Shown piece after piece: positions 55,230 through 63,421 of a stretch of DNA of 64,000 nt. A program made the translations under genes and the position numbers. The stretch covers positions 62,001 to 126,000 of the forward strand of contig PBAX01000008.1 of NCBI GenBank assembly GCA_002716385.1, read 5' to 3'. A model generated the notes under the pieces. It searched no databases. It worked only from the letters and a program-made list of their open reading frames with translations, and was not told the origin of the DNA. Every line of letters begins with the position of its first letter. The first letter of the stretch is position 1. The stretch is from Phycisphaerae bacterium. Lineage in GTDB: Bacteria; Planctomycetota; Phycisphaerae; Phycisphaerales; SM1A02.

Positions 55230-55387
55230 CGGAAGAGAAGAGAAGGAAATCTCTACGTGTATTCAAGCTGAAAAAGGAACTCCCCAGTCCCCGTACAGTC
55301 GTTATCGGTCCGGAGACCATTACACGCATTAGGATTTTATTCATCTTTTTTGCATCAGATGTTCACTTGATCGGTGTTTGATCAAAG

Positions 55388-55453
55388 AAAAGGAGGCATC
55401 CGGATGTGTGCATGAAATTAGGTTTCATAGCCTGTTGCTATACAGTGGTTTGA
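55388..55453 (+). promoter_or_regulatory. Two overlapping mini-ORFs with strong ribosome site upstream of glpK
   Basis: AAAAGGAGG precedes ATG 55404, which encodes only Met-Cys-Ala before TGA 55413-55415. That stop overlaps ATG 55412 of a second ORF encoding a 13-residue peptide (MKLGFIACCYTVV) ending at 55453. The strong ribosome site for such short peptides suggests a leader peptide or translational control element. Chance is possible. Confidence 0.35.
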
Positions 55454-55567
55454 GTCAATTGAAAATGACTATCGATTGAGTAGATCAGCACTTTGCGTGT
55501 GGACAACTTGTCTTGAACAGGGGCTTTGGAAAGTATTCGGTATCCATGAGATCTGGAGGTGGTGCAT

Positions 55568-57064
55568 ATGACCGTCATGCTCGCATTGGATGAGGGAACG
55601 ACAAGTTGTCGCGCGATCCTCTTTGACATGGAAGGCAAGCGTCTTGCCGTTGAGCAGGAGGAGTTCGCCCAGATCTATCCGCAGCCTGGATGGGTTGAGC
55701 ACGATGCGAAGGGGATCTTCGAGACTCAGGTCAGAATGGCATCTCAGGTTCTGGCTAAGCCCGGACTGGATCTATCGGATCTGGTCGGCATCGGCATCAC
55801 CAACCAGCGTGAGACCGTGGTGCTGTGGGATCGTCGAACGGGTGAGCCCATCCACAATGCAATTGTCTGGCAGGATCTTCGAACAGCCAATCTGATGAAC
55901 CGTTGGAATGGCAGCGAGCAGCTTGTGCGTTCCAGAACAGGCCTGCTTCTCGATCCCTATTTCTGTGCAAGCAAACTGTGGTGGTTGCTCGAGAATGTGG
56001 ACGGCGCGAAGGCTGCCGCTCGTGATGGTCATCTTGCGTTCGGAACCATCGATTGCTGGCTGCTCTGGAATCTGACGGGAGGCAAGGTCCATGCCACGGA
56101 TGAGAGCAACGCGTCAAGGACCTTGCTCTACAACATCCATGATCGATGCTGGGATCGGGAACTTCTTGATCTCTTCGATATACCGGACAGCATTCTGCCC
56201 GAAGTGGTTCCCTGCAGCGGGCATCTTGGAGATGCGACCTGCTTTGGCGATTCCATTCCCGTCCGTGGCATGATCGGTGATCAGCAGTCGGCGTTGTTCG
56301 GGCAGGCATGCGTCGAATCGGGGATGGCCAAGAGTACCTATGGAACCGGCTGCTTCCTTCTTCTCAACACAGGTGATACCCCTGTGGAAAGCAGCAATCG
56401 TCTGTTGACGACGATTGCCTGGAGTATCGAAGGCAGTGGATGCACCTACGCTCTTGAGGGAAGCGTGTTCATGGGTGGCGCCACCATACAGTGGCTGCGG
56501 GACGGACTGGGCATCATCGAGTCGGCAGTCGAGGTTAATGAACTGGCTGCGCAGGTCGATGATTCGGGTGGTGTCGTTCTGGTGCCGGCATTCACCGGAC
56601 TCGGGGCACCGTACTGGGATTCGCATGCACGGGGATCGATACTGGGCATGACGCGAGGCACGAACCGCTCGCATATCGCCCGGGCGGCACTGGAGGGAAT
56701 CGCGTGCAGCGTGACGGATCTACTGCATGCGATGGAAGCGGATTCCGGACTCTCCCTGAGTCAGGTTCGAGTCGATGGGGGTGCCGCGGCGAGCGATCTG
56801 CTCATGCAGATTCAGGCCGATCTGCTTAATGTCGAGGTCTGTCGTCCAACCATGCTGGAAACGACTGCCTTCGGTGCGGCCTGCATGGCCGCGATGGCGG
56901 CAGGGGCGATCGATGGTCCCGATGCCGTCGGAGAACATTGGAAGCAGGACCGTTCGTTCACATCCAGTGTGAGTGAAGTTGCGCGTGAGAACATGCTCAA
57001 TCGATGGCATGATGGAGTGGATCGATCCAGAAACTGGTCAGGAGCGGAAACAGATGAAGCGTGA
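55568..57064 (+). CDS. glpK: Glycerol kinase
   Basis: 498 residues from ATG 55568 with GGAGGT seven bases upstream. The ATPase core opens LALDEGTTSCRAILFD (family DQGTTSSR), followed by GITNQRETVVLWD, HNAIVWQDLRT and, for the second domain, TYGTGCFLLLNTG and RVDGGAAASDLLMQIQADLL. It phosphorylates glycerol to glycerol-3-phosphate in the cytoplasm. The glpD start lies within its last codons, so the two are one operon. No glycerol facilitator gene (glpF) is adjacent. Confidence 0.97.
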   Translation: MTVMLALDEGTTSCRAILFDMEGKRLAVEQEEFAQIYPQPGWVEHDAKGIFETQVRMASQVLAKPGLDLSDLVGIGITNQRETVVLWDRRTGEPIHNAIVWQDLRTANLMNRWNGSEQLVRSRTGLLLDPYFCASKLWWLLENVDGAKAAARDGHLAFGTIDCWLLWNLTGGKVHATDESNASRTLLYNIHDRCWDRELLDLFDIPDSILPEVVPCSGHLGDATCFGDSIPVRGMIGDQQSALFGQACVESGMAKSTYGTGCFLLLNTGDTPVESSNRLLTTIAWSIEGSGCTYALEGSVFMGGATIQWLRDGLGIIESAVEVNELAAQVDDSGGVVLVPAFTGLGAPYWDSHARGSILGMTRGTNRSHIARAALEGIACSVTDLLHAMEADSGLSLSQVRVDGGAAASDLLMQIQADLLNVEVCRPTMLETTAFGAACMAAMAAGAIDGPDAVGEHWKQDRSFTSSVSEVARENMLNRWHDGVDRSRNWSGAETDEA

Positions 57065-58622
57065 TGCAATCGTCGAGCAGGCGATCGGTGGGGACGCCTG
57101 GGATGTGATCGTCGTAGGTGGTGGGGCCAGCGGGCTCGGTACGGCTGTCGACTCCGCAACGCGTGGCTACCGGACGCTGTTGCTTGAACAGGCGGATTTC
57201 GCGAAGGCAACCAGCAGTCGTTCAACGAAACTTGTGCATGGTGGTGTCCGCTACCTTCAGCAGGGCAACATATCCCTTGTGCGTGAAGCGCTTCACGAGC
57301 GTGGTCTGCTCTATGTGAATGCGCCTCATCTTGTAACCAACCTCGCGTTCGTGGTGCCACGATACAAATGGTGGGAAGGTCCTTTCTACGGCATCGGTCT
57401 GAAACTCTACGACCTGCTTGCCGGAAAACTGAACTTGTCGCCCTCCAAGAGCCTGAACCCCGAGAAGACTCTTGAGTTGATTCCCAATCTGGAGGAGGAG
57501 GGTCTGGATGGCGGCACACGCTATTCGGATGGCCAGTTCGATGATTCTCGCATGTGCGCGACGCTTGTACGCACGGCCATGGATCATGGGGCGACGATGT
57601 TGAACCATGCCCAGGTGACGGGTCTGATCAAGAACGAAAACGACCATGTGACAGGCGTCTCGTTCATGGATGTCGAGACTGGGCAGCAGCATGAGGTGCA
57701 TGGGTCGGTCGTCATAAATGCAGCCGGTGTCTTCTCGAACAAGATTCTCAAGATGGAGAATGAAGATGCCGGTACGGTCGTTGAGCCGAGCCGTGGTGTC
57801 CATCTTGTTCTCGATCAGAGCTTTCTTGAGGGCGAAACCGCGATCATGGTTCCGCATACGGACGATGGTCGCATTCTCTTCGTGATTCCATGGCATGAGC
57901 GTTGTCTGGTCGGAACCACGGATGAAAAGGCTCCGGAGCCGGTTCTCGAACCGCGTGCAACTGAAGAGGAGATTGATTTCATTCTTCGCAATGCTGCTCG
58001 ATATCTGGCTCGCGATCCGAAGCGAGAGGATGTCCTGAGTGTGTTTGCCGGTCTTCGTCCGCTCGTCAAGCACGAGGGGCAGGCGACGAAGAAGATATCC
58101 CGTGAACACGAGGTGCTCATCTCACGTGGTGGTCTGGTAACCATCATCGGCGGCAAATGGACCACCTATCGAAGAATGGCCGAAGACGTCATGGAGGCGG
58201 CCATCGATGTGGGTGTGTTGGAAAGAAAGCCATGTGTGACGGCATCGCTTCACTTGCGAGGTTGGCTTGATCGTGAAGATCCTGCCATGCCCAAGGAGAA
58301 CTGGCTTCGCGTCTACGGGGCGGATGCCGTCGAGGTGATGTCGGTGTGCGATGAAGTGGAAAGAGGTCATGACAAGCTTCATGAACGGCTTCCTTATCCA
58401 CGTGGCGTCGTGGTACATGCCGTTCGACATGAACTGGCCAGAACCGTCGAGGATGTTCTAGCGCGTCGCACCCGTGCTTTGCTGCTTGATGCTGCAGCTT
58501 CCAGTGAATGTGCTGATGAGGTCGCTCAGTTGATGGCGTTCGAACTGGGGCGGGATTCGGCTTGGATCTCCGAGCAGGTTGCCCAGTACAGATCTCTGGC
58601 AAGTGGTTACCTCTTGAGTTGA
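57054..58622 (+). CDS. glpD: FAD-dependent glycerol-3-phosphate dehydrogenase
   Basis: 522 residues from ATG 57054 with AGGAG upstream; it overlaps glpK by 11 bases. The FAD fold is VIVVGGGASGLGTAVDSATR and LVHGGVRYLQQG follows; SRGVHLVLDQSFL, GTTDEKAPEP and GKWTTYRRMAEDVME are GlpD landmarks. A C-terminal helical domain (about 395-510) is typical. It oxidises glycerol-3-phosphate to dihydroxyacetone phosphate, passing electrons to quinone at the membrane. Confidence 0.96.
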   Translation: MKRDAIVEQAIGGDAWDVIVVGGGASGLGTAVDSATRGYRTLLLEQADFAKATSSRSTKLVHGGVRYLQQGNISLVREALHERGLLYVNAPHLVTNLAFVVPRYKWWEGPFYGIGLKLYDLLAGKLNLSPSKSLNPEKTLELIPNLEEEGLDGGTRYSDGQFDDSRMCATLVRTAMDHGATMLNHAQVTGLIKNENDHVTGVSFMDVETGQQHEVHGSVVINAAGVFSNKILKMENEDAGTVVEPSRGVHLVLDQSFLEGETAIMVPHTDDGRILFVIPWHERCLVGTTDEKAPEPVLEPRATEEEIDFILRNAARYLARDPKREDVLSVFAGLRPLVKHEGQATKKISREHEVLISRGGLVTIIGGKWTTYRRMAEDVMEAAIDVGVLERKPCVTASLHLRGWLDREDPAMPKENWLRVYGADAVEVMSVCDEVERGHDKLHERLPYPRGVVVHAVRHELARTVEDVLARRTRALLLDAAASSECADEVAQLMAFELGRDSAWISEQVAQYRSLASGYLLS

Positions 58623-58659
58623 TCGAAGAGTCCGTCTTCCACCGCGTAACTGAAGAAAC

Positions 58660-58732
58660 ACCCCGAGCAGGACTCGAACCTGCGACCTCAGCTTTAGGAA
58701 AGCCGCGCTCTATCCATCTGAGCTATCGGGGC
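58660..58732 (-). tRNA. tRNA-Arg (anticodon CCT)
   Basis: A 73-base cloverleaf on the minus strand. Acceptor GCCCCGA pairs TCGGGGT (one G-U), the D arm is GCTC/GAGC, the anticodon arm CGGCT/AGCTG encloses TTCCTAA with anticodon CCT, and the T arm is GCAGG-TTCGAGT-CCTGC. It reads AGG codons. CCA is not encoded. Confidence 0.96.
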
Positions 58733-58736
58733 CTTT

Positions 58737-58937
58737 TCAGTCAAACAGCCCTTTGAATAAGATCATCCCGAACAGGATTGAACTCGTCACACCGGTGAGA
58801 AACGCCGGCCACCACATGTATTCAGCGACATGCCCTCCTTCGATGAGGAAGTAGGTGATCCATGACGCGACCGCGATCAGGAGGAGTACCCACGACACGA
58901 AATGGGTCATGCGGTGAGATTTTGCCTTGATAGTCAT
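58737..58937 (-). CDS. Small two-helix membrane protein, 66 residues
   Basis: ATG 58937 has AGGAG eight bases upstream. After a basic N terminus come two hydrophobic helices (FVSWVLLLIAVASWITYFLI and WPAFLTGVTSSILFGMILF) with a short loop. No family recognised. It lies four bases upstream of the tRNA gene on the same strand, so the tRNA may be co-transcribed. Confidence 0.7.
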   Translation of the reverse strand: MTIKAKSHRMTHFVSWVLLLIAVASWITYFLIEGGHVAEYMWWPAFLTGVTSSILFGMILFKGLFD

Positions 58938-59049
58938 TTTGGTCTCCTGATCAAGTCCGAGGCGTCGTGGAGTGGCATTCTAGGCTCTTCATCCTACCTT
59001 CCAGGCCCAATGAGTGACCAGATGCCCGGGTTTGCTAGAATTACATCGT

Positions 59050-60372
59050 ATGGCGGAAAACTTGGATCCATCACTGACGATTGCGGGTGATTCAGACACC
59101 TTCGCCTCCGGTCTCTGTCTCGATGACGACACGCTGCTAGGGGATTCCCTGTCCGTCGGTCGGCTCGATCTTCCCGAGCCCCCCAGCAGCCAGAATCCAG
59201 CGAAGTGGTTCAATCACGGCTTGGCCATCCTGAAGAAGGGGGCCTGGTCTCACGCCATCGAGGTCTTCGACCAGTGTCTCTCAACCGAACACACGGATCA
59301 GGACATGATCGCCAGATCATATGCCTTGAAAGGGTATGCCCTCGCCAAGCATGGGCGTGTCGAGGAAGCCATCGTCTGCTACAAGTCCTGTCTCGAGATC
59401 AATGAGGAATCGATCGAGGCGCTTTCCGGGCTGGCCTGTTCCATGGCGGACATGAACAGGCTGGACAAGGCTCTGAAGTATTCCATGAAGGCCTGTGCCG
59501 CCAGACCTGAAAATGGTCCACTCCGATACAACCTTGGCAACATCTATCTGCGCATGAACGAGCTCGAGCAGGCGGTCGCCGCCTATGGGGCATCGATATC
59601 GCTGCTTGTTGGGTTGTTTCCCGCCTGGGTTAATCTCGCAGCAGCCCATGCTGCGATGAAGGAGTACGACAAGGCATTGGAGGCATTGGATTACGCCGTA
59701 GTTCTCCAGCCGGATTCAAGGCGTGCGCACGTCAACAGGGGGCTCGTCCTGGCAAGGCTCAAGCGCTGGGAAGAGGCGTCTGCCGCTCTCGCCAAGTCGA
59801 TAAACATAGCGCCTGAGTATGCTCGAGGCTACATCATCCTTTCGCTCGTCGAAAGTTGTCGTGGCAACGACATTCAGGCGATCTCCGTCCTGAACACATG
59901 CATAGACAGGGGGCTGATGCTTCCCAAGGCATATCACAACCTCGGGCTCATCCACAGTCGTCTGGGTAATCATGAACAGGCCCTGGCCGCCTACATGACG
60001 GCAGTACAGATCAGGCCCGAATACGCCAAAGCCTTCCGAAGCATGGGTATCGAACACCTGAAGCATCAGGAGCATGCAGAGGCCAGAGAGGCATTCGAGA
60101 AGGCGATCGAATACAGGCCATCACTTGCATCGGCCTGGGTTGGACTGGCGGATCTTGCGAGGATCGACAACGATCCCGAGAAATGTCTTGGATTGCTCGA
60201 GTCTGCGATTTCGCATGATCCACTAGATCCTGAAATCAACTCGAAGCTGGTCATGGCGCTGGTTGAAAACGGTGACCAGCAGAAGGCTCGTCACCAGTTC
60301 CAGATTCTCGAACAGCAGGCTCCCAGAAAAGCCAATAAGATCAAGTCATTCGTCTATCCCGAAGAGGCCTAG
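59050..60372 (+). CDS. TPR-repeat protein
   Basis: 440 residues from ATG 59050. After an acidic N-terminal segment with no fixed structure, about ten TPR motifs follow from residue ~55 to the end, with consensus positions as in YNLGNIYLRMNELEQAVAAY, AYHNLGLIHSRLGNHEQALA and AFRSMGIEHLKHQEHAEAR. There is no signal peptide or enzyme domain. It should be a cytoplasmic protein-protein scaffold. Confidence 0.85.
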   Translation: MAENLDPSLTIAGDSDTFASGLCLDDDTLLGDSLSVGRLDLPEPPSSQNPAKWFNHGLAILKKGAWSHAIEVFDQCLSTEHTDQDMIARSYALKGYALAKHGRVEEAIVCYKSCLEINEESIEALSGLACSMADMNRLDKALKYSMKACAARPENGPLRYNLGNIYLRMNELEQAVAAYGASISLLVGLFPAWVNLAAAHAAMKEYDKALEALDYAVVLQPDSRRAHVNRGLVLARLKRWEEASAALAKSINIAPEYARGYIILSLVESCRGNDIQAISVLNTCIDRGLMLPKAYHNLGLIHSRLGNHEQALAAYMTAVQIRPEYAKAFRSMGIEHLKHQEHAEAREAFEKAIEYRPSLASAWVGLADLARIDNDPEKCLGLLESAISHDPLDPEINSKLVMALVENGDQQKARHQFQILEQQAPRKANKIKSFVYPEEA

Positions 60373-60403
60373 CGAATCAGCTCGGCTTCCGGATGGGGAT
60401 CGT

Positions 60404-60973
60404 TCATTCGATCGATTTGGTCTGGTTTCTCAGTTTTCTCATCATCCCGTTTGTATACACGGATTGCATGATGAGATCGATTCCAACGAAGAGAATGAGC
60501 AGCACGACGCCCAGTTGCGCAATCGAAGGAATCCAGAATAGGGTCCCGATCACAATGGCGGCGATTCCATGTGAAAGGAGGAACGGCCAGCTCGGGTTGG
60601 TTCGCCGACTCAGCGCCATGCTGGATTCAACGATTCCTCTGATGATCAGAAGGATGGCGAGGATGGCTCTCAGGGCTTCCTGCGATTCCATTGGCCAGAT
60701 GATCAGGATGACGCCGAGCACGATCGGCACGATCGAAGTGAGCCAGAGCATCGTATGGAGATCCCGATCCTTTGTCATGGCCCAGAGCCGGATTCCAAGG
60801 AAGATGCCGATGATGCCCGTAATGACTCCGAAGATTCGGATGAGGAAGGTGTCGGCAGTAGCTGGATCAACGCCAATGATGACGATGGCTGCCAAGAGGA
60901 CGAGAAGAATGCCATCCATCAACAGCATCCATGCAGTGAGACCTCGAGGTGCGGTGGTGGCGATGTCATTCAC
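60404..60973 (-). CDS. DUF308/HdeD-like membrane protein
   Basis: 189 residues from GTG 60973, which has AGGAG nine bases upstream. Six membrane helices are arranged as three hairpins with conserved IFGVITGIIGIFLGIRLW and LLIIRGIVESSMALSRR pieces, which is the HdeD/DUF308 pattern. HdeD is associated with acid resistance in E. coli, but the family role is unclear. Divergent from the RHH-like gene with 29 bases between starts. Confidence 0.8.
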   Translation of the reverse strand: MNDIATTAPRGLTAWMLLMDGILLVLLAAIVIIGVDPATADTFLIRIFGVITGIIGIFLGIRLWAMTKDRDLHTMLWLTSIVPIVLGVILIIWPMESQEALRAILAILLIIRGIVESSMALSRRTNPSWPFLLSHGIAAIVIGTLFWIPSIAQLGVVLLILFVGIDLIMQSVYTNGMMRKLRNQTKSIE

Positions 60974-61002
60974 GATTCGTATCTCCTGATACCATGTTGG
61001 CC

Positions 61003-61188
61003 ATGAGCAATAAGCAATCAATCGAAGTTGAATTGACGGAAAAGCAGATTGAGTATATCGACGAGATGGTCGAGAGATTCATGCTCCCTGATCGCTCCAA
61101 AGCAATCAGATGCCTGATCAACTTCCCAAGAGAGGAAAAGAGCGAGGAAGAGCGGGTCTTCGGCGAGATTCGATGTCTGGATTGCTGA
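61003..61188 (+). CDS. Small ribbon-helix-helix-like protein, 61 residues
   Basis: From ATG 61003 (ATG 60994 is three codons earlier). SIEVELTEKQIEYIDEMVER, then RSKAIRCLINF, has the strand-helix-helix pattern of RHH DNA-binding proteins such as CopG or MetJ-like antitoxins. The tail contains IRCLDC, a possible metal site. No toxin gene is adjacent. It is divergent from the DUF308 gene and may regulate it. Confidence 0.6.
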   Translation: MSNKQSIEVELTEKQIEYIDEMVERFMLPDRSKAIRCLINFPREEKSEEERVFGEIRCLDC

Positions 61189-61195
61189 TCTTCGT

Positions 61196-63283
61196 TCAGC
61201 AAATCTCAATATCGAGTTGTGTCCTGAGCGCGGCAATGCCGGCTGGTTCGCCGATCACGATGAGGTGATCGTCCTCCCTCAGTATGGTCTTGCCTGTCGG
61301 AATATGCCGCTCTTCCTGTGAATAGACAAGTGCGACAAGCACATCCTCCGGGAACGATATCTCGGAAAGGCGTTTCCCAATCCAGTCTCGGCAGGAGGTG
61401 TGGCTGTCCACGGTAAGGGTGAGGCTTCGATCGTTTCTTAGCAGGGATGCCTTGATTTCAGCAGGGCTTCGAGCATCCTGCCAGCTCTTCATGAACCCAT
61501 CCTGTTCGACCGCGCTGGCGAGGCTGGCCAGCAGGCGAAGATGCTGTGTGGGGTCCTCATCCGGGCTTGCCATGAAGAACATGGCGTAGACATGCTCCTC
61601 GTGGGTTACATCACCGGTGCCGTGGCCGACCTGAATGTCTATGCCCTCTGCGCATCTGACGAGCACGAGATACGGTCTTTGAAGACCAGTCAATCGAAGG
61701 TGGGGAAGCGCGACGCCTCCCATCACCGGAGTTGCTCCAAGTCGTGTTCCTTCGAGAAACTGCTTATGGAACCGGTCGCTTGGTACACCAGTCTCCTCCG
61801 ACAGTTCCTGCGAGACCCGCTGTGAAACATCCCGGAATGAATCCGATGAACTGCCTTCCAGGAAACTTGCTCTGGCGATGATTTCATCGAAGGGATCGGC
61901 TGGCCGAAGTCCCTTCTCCTTGATGATTCCCCTGAGCTCGATGTCGAGTGGATCGTACGGTTGGCGTCCCAGCCGGGAGAACAGATGGTAGATCGCGCCC
62001 TCTCGTCGAACTCGACGTGAGGCATACATCCTGAACCATCCGAAGGACAGAACGATAAGGCCGATCGTGAACAGGATCGGTATCCAGCCGAGCAGAATCA
62101 TGCAGGCTCCACATCCAAGCAGGCCGATGGTGGGCAACCATGGATAGAAGGGTGCCTTGAATCCGGGATCGTAGGAGTCGAGCTTGCTTTCCCGCATCAC
62201 GATGAGTGCGGCACACAGCATCCCGAAAAGGAGGAGCTTTGTCGTGCCGGCGTATTTCGCAATCACCAGAGGATCCAGTAGAAGTATCTGAAGCGCGATC
62301 AAAATCACCGTGACGATGATGGCGGTCACGGGTGTTCCGAAGCGGCCCAACCGTCGGAACATGGCTGGAACCATGTGATCACGGCTCATCGCCATTGGGT
62401 ACCGCGAGGCGCTCAGTATGCCGGCGTTCGCTGCGGAAAGAAACGAGGCGATCGCGGCAATGGAGATCACGATCATGCCCGCTCGTCCGGCGAAGAACTG
62501 GGCGGCCAGCGCCGCCGGCGTGTCGCTTTCCGCGAGTTCGGCAGCCGGTATGGTGCCGATCATGACAGCCACGCCGCCCATGTAGAGCAGAAACGCTGCA
62601 ATGAGAGCCAGAATGATGCCAAGGGGGATGTTTCGTTCAGGACTTCTGACTTCCTCCGCGACGCTGGCGACCTTGGTCAAGCCCATGTATGAGACAAGGA
62701 CGATACCCGTCATCGAGATGACGTTGTATGAACCCGCTGCCATGAAGTCATCGAAGTGCGAGGTGTTGATGTCAGTGCTGCCCTGGAAGATGAACCAGAT
62801 GAGCAGAAGCACCACGCCGACCACAAGGACATTCTGCATCTTGGCGGCTTTGCCGACACCAAGCGTGTTGATGATGCCGAAGACTACCGCGAGGCCGATG
62901 GCGATCAGGGTGATGGGAGCGTCATCGACGAAGAGGGCTATGTAGTAGCCCGAGCCCACCAGGACGAAGCTGGTCTTCAGTGTCAGGGAGATCCACGAAC
63001 CGAGTCCCGCCACGGCTCCCGCAAGTGGCCCAAACGCTCGATCCAGATAGAAATAGACGCCGCCAGCCTTTGGCATCGCCGTGGTCAGTTCCGACTTGCA
63101 GAGCAGTGGAGGCGCCACGACTAGGGCGGCGAGCACATAGGACACCAGCAAGGCCGGCCCGACTTCCTTGAAAGCCATTCCCGGGAGGAAGAAAATGCTG
63201 CTGATGGTCGTACCAAGCGCGATGGCGAAGACGCCCAGCAGCGAGATATCTTTCTTGAGAGTGCCTGATTTGGGTGCAGCCAT
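61196..63283 (-). CDS. APC-family permease fused to PTS EIIA-like and TrkA-C domains
   Basis: 695 residues from ATG 63283. Residues ~8-425 are a 12-helix amino acid/polyamine permease (IALGTTISSIFFLPGMAFKE; MGLTKVASVAEEVRSPERNIP is the family loop). Next comes an EIIA(Ntr/fructose)-like domain (about 450-600) with VMGGVALPHLRL, in which His528 sits at the phosphorylation position. The C terminus (about 630-690) is TrkA-C-like: GKTILREDDHLIVIGEP. The cytoplasmic tail may gate transport in response to PTS phosphorylation or a nucleotide ligand. No HPr or EI gene is nearby. Confidence 0.85.
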   Translation of the reverse strand: MAAPKSGTLKKDISLLGVFAIALGTTISSIFFLPGMAFKEVGPALLVSYVLAALVVAPPLLCKSELTTAMPKAGGVYFYLDRAFGPLAGAVAGLGSWISLTLKTSFVLVGSGYYIALFVDDAPITLIAIGLAVVFGIINTLGVGKAAKMQNVLVVGVVLLLIWFIFQGSTDINTSHFDDFMAAGSYNVISMTGIVLVSYMGLTKVASVAEEVRSPERNIPLGIILALIAAFLLYMGGVAVMIGTIPAAELAESDTPAALAAQFFAGRAGMIVISIAAIASFLSAANAGILSASRYPMAMSRDHMVPAMFRRLGRFGTPVTAIIVTVILIALQILLLDPLVIAKYAGTTKLLLFGMLCAALIVMRESKLDSYDPGFKAPFYPWLPTIGLLGCGACMILLGWIPILFTIGLIVLSFGWFRMYASRRVRREGAIYHLFSRLGRQPYDPLDIELRGIIKEKGLRPADPFDEIIARASFLEGSSSDSFRDVSQRVSQELSEETGVPSDRFHKQFLEGTRLGATPVMGGVALPHLRLTGLQRPYLVLVRCAEGIDIQVGHGTGDVTHEEHVYAMFFMASPDEDPTQHLRLLASLASAVEQDGFMKSWQDARSPAEIKASLLRNDRSLTLTVDSHTSCRDWIGKRLSEISFPEDVLVALVYSQEERHIPTGKTILREDDHLIVIGEPAGIAALRTQLDIEIC

Positions 63284-63421
63284 ACGGTTTTTCCAGTGAC
63301 CGCCCGCACCTTGCGTGGCGGAATTGATTCTACCCCAGAATTCCATTGAGTTGCGCTACAATGGAGGCGTCGTTGCCAATCGGGCATGACTTCAACCAGC
63401 CCCTCAGAAGGACATAAGCCA

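Larger units (their letters stand above)
55013..55567. other. Non-coding region between peroxiredoxin and glpK
   Basis: 555 bases. It contains the minus-strand terminator at 55194-55229 and, near glpK, two overlapping mini-ORFs with a strong ribosome site at 55388-55396. The middle is AT-richer than the rest of the window. I see no other protein gene I would defend; candidate ORFs on both strands through the hairpin have poor codon structure. Confidence 0.5.

Noticed and set aside
54989-55381. Plus-strand ORF of 130 codons in the peroxiredoxin-glpK spacer
   Set aside because: Its start overlaps the peroxiredoxin start, it reads through the terminator hairpin, and its composition is not protein-like.
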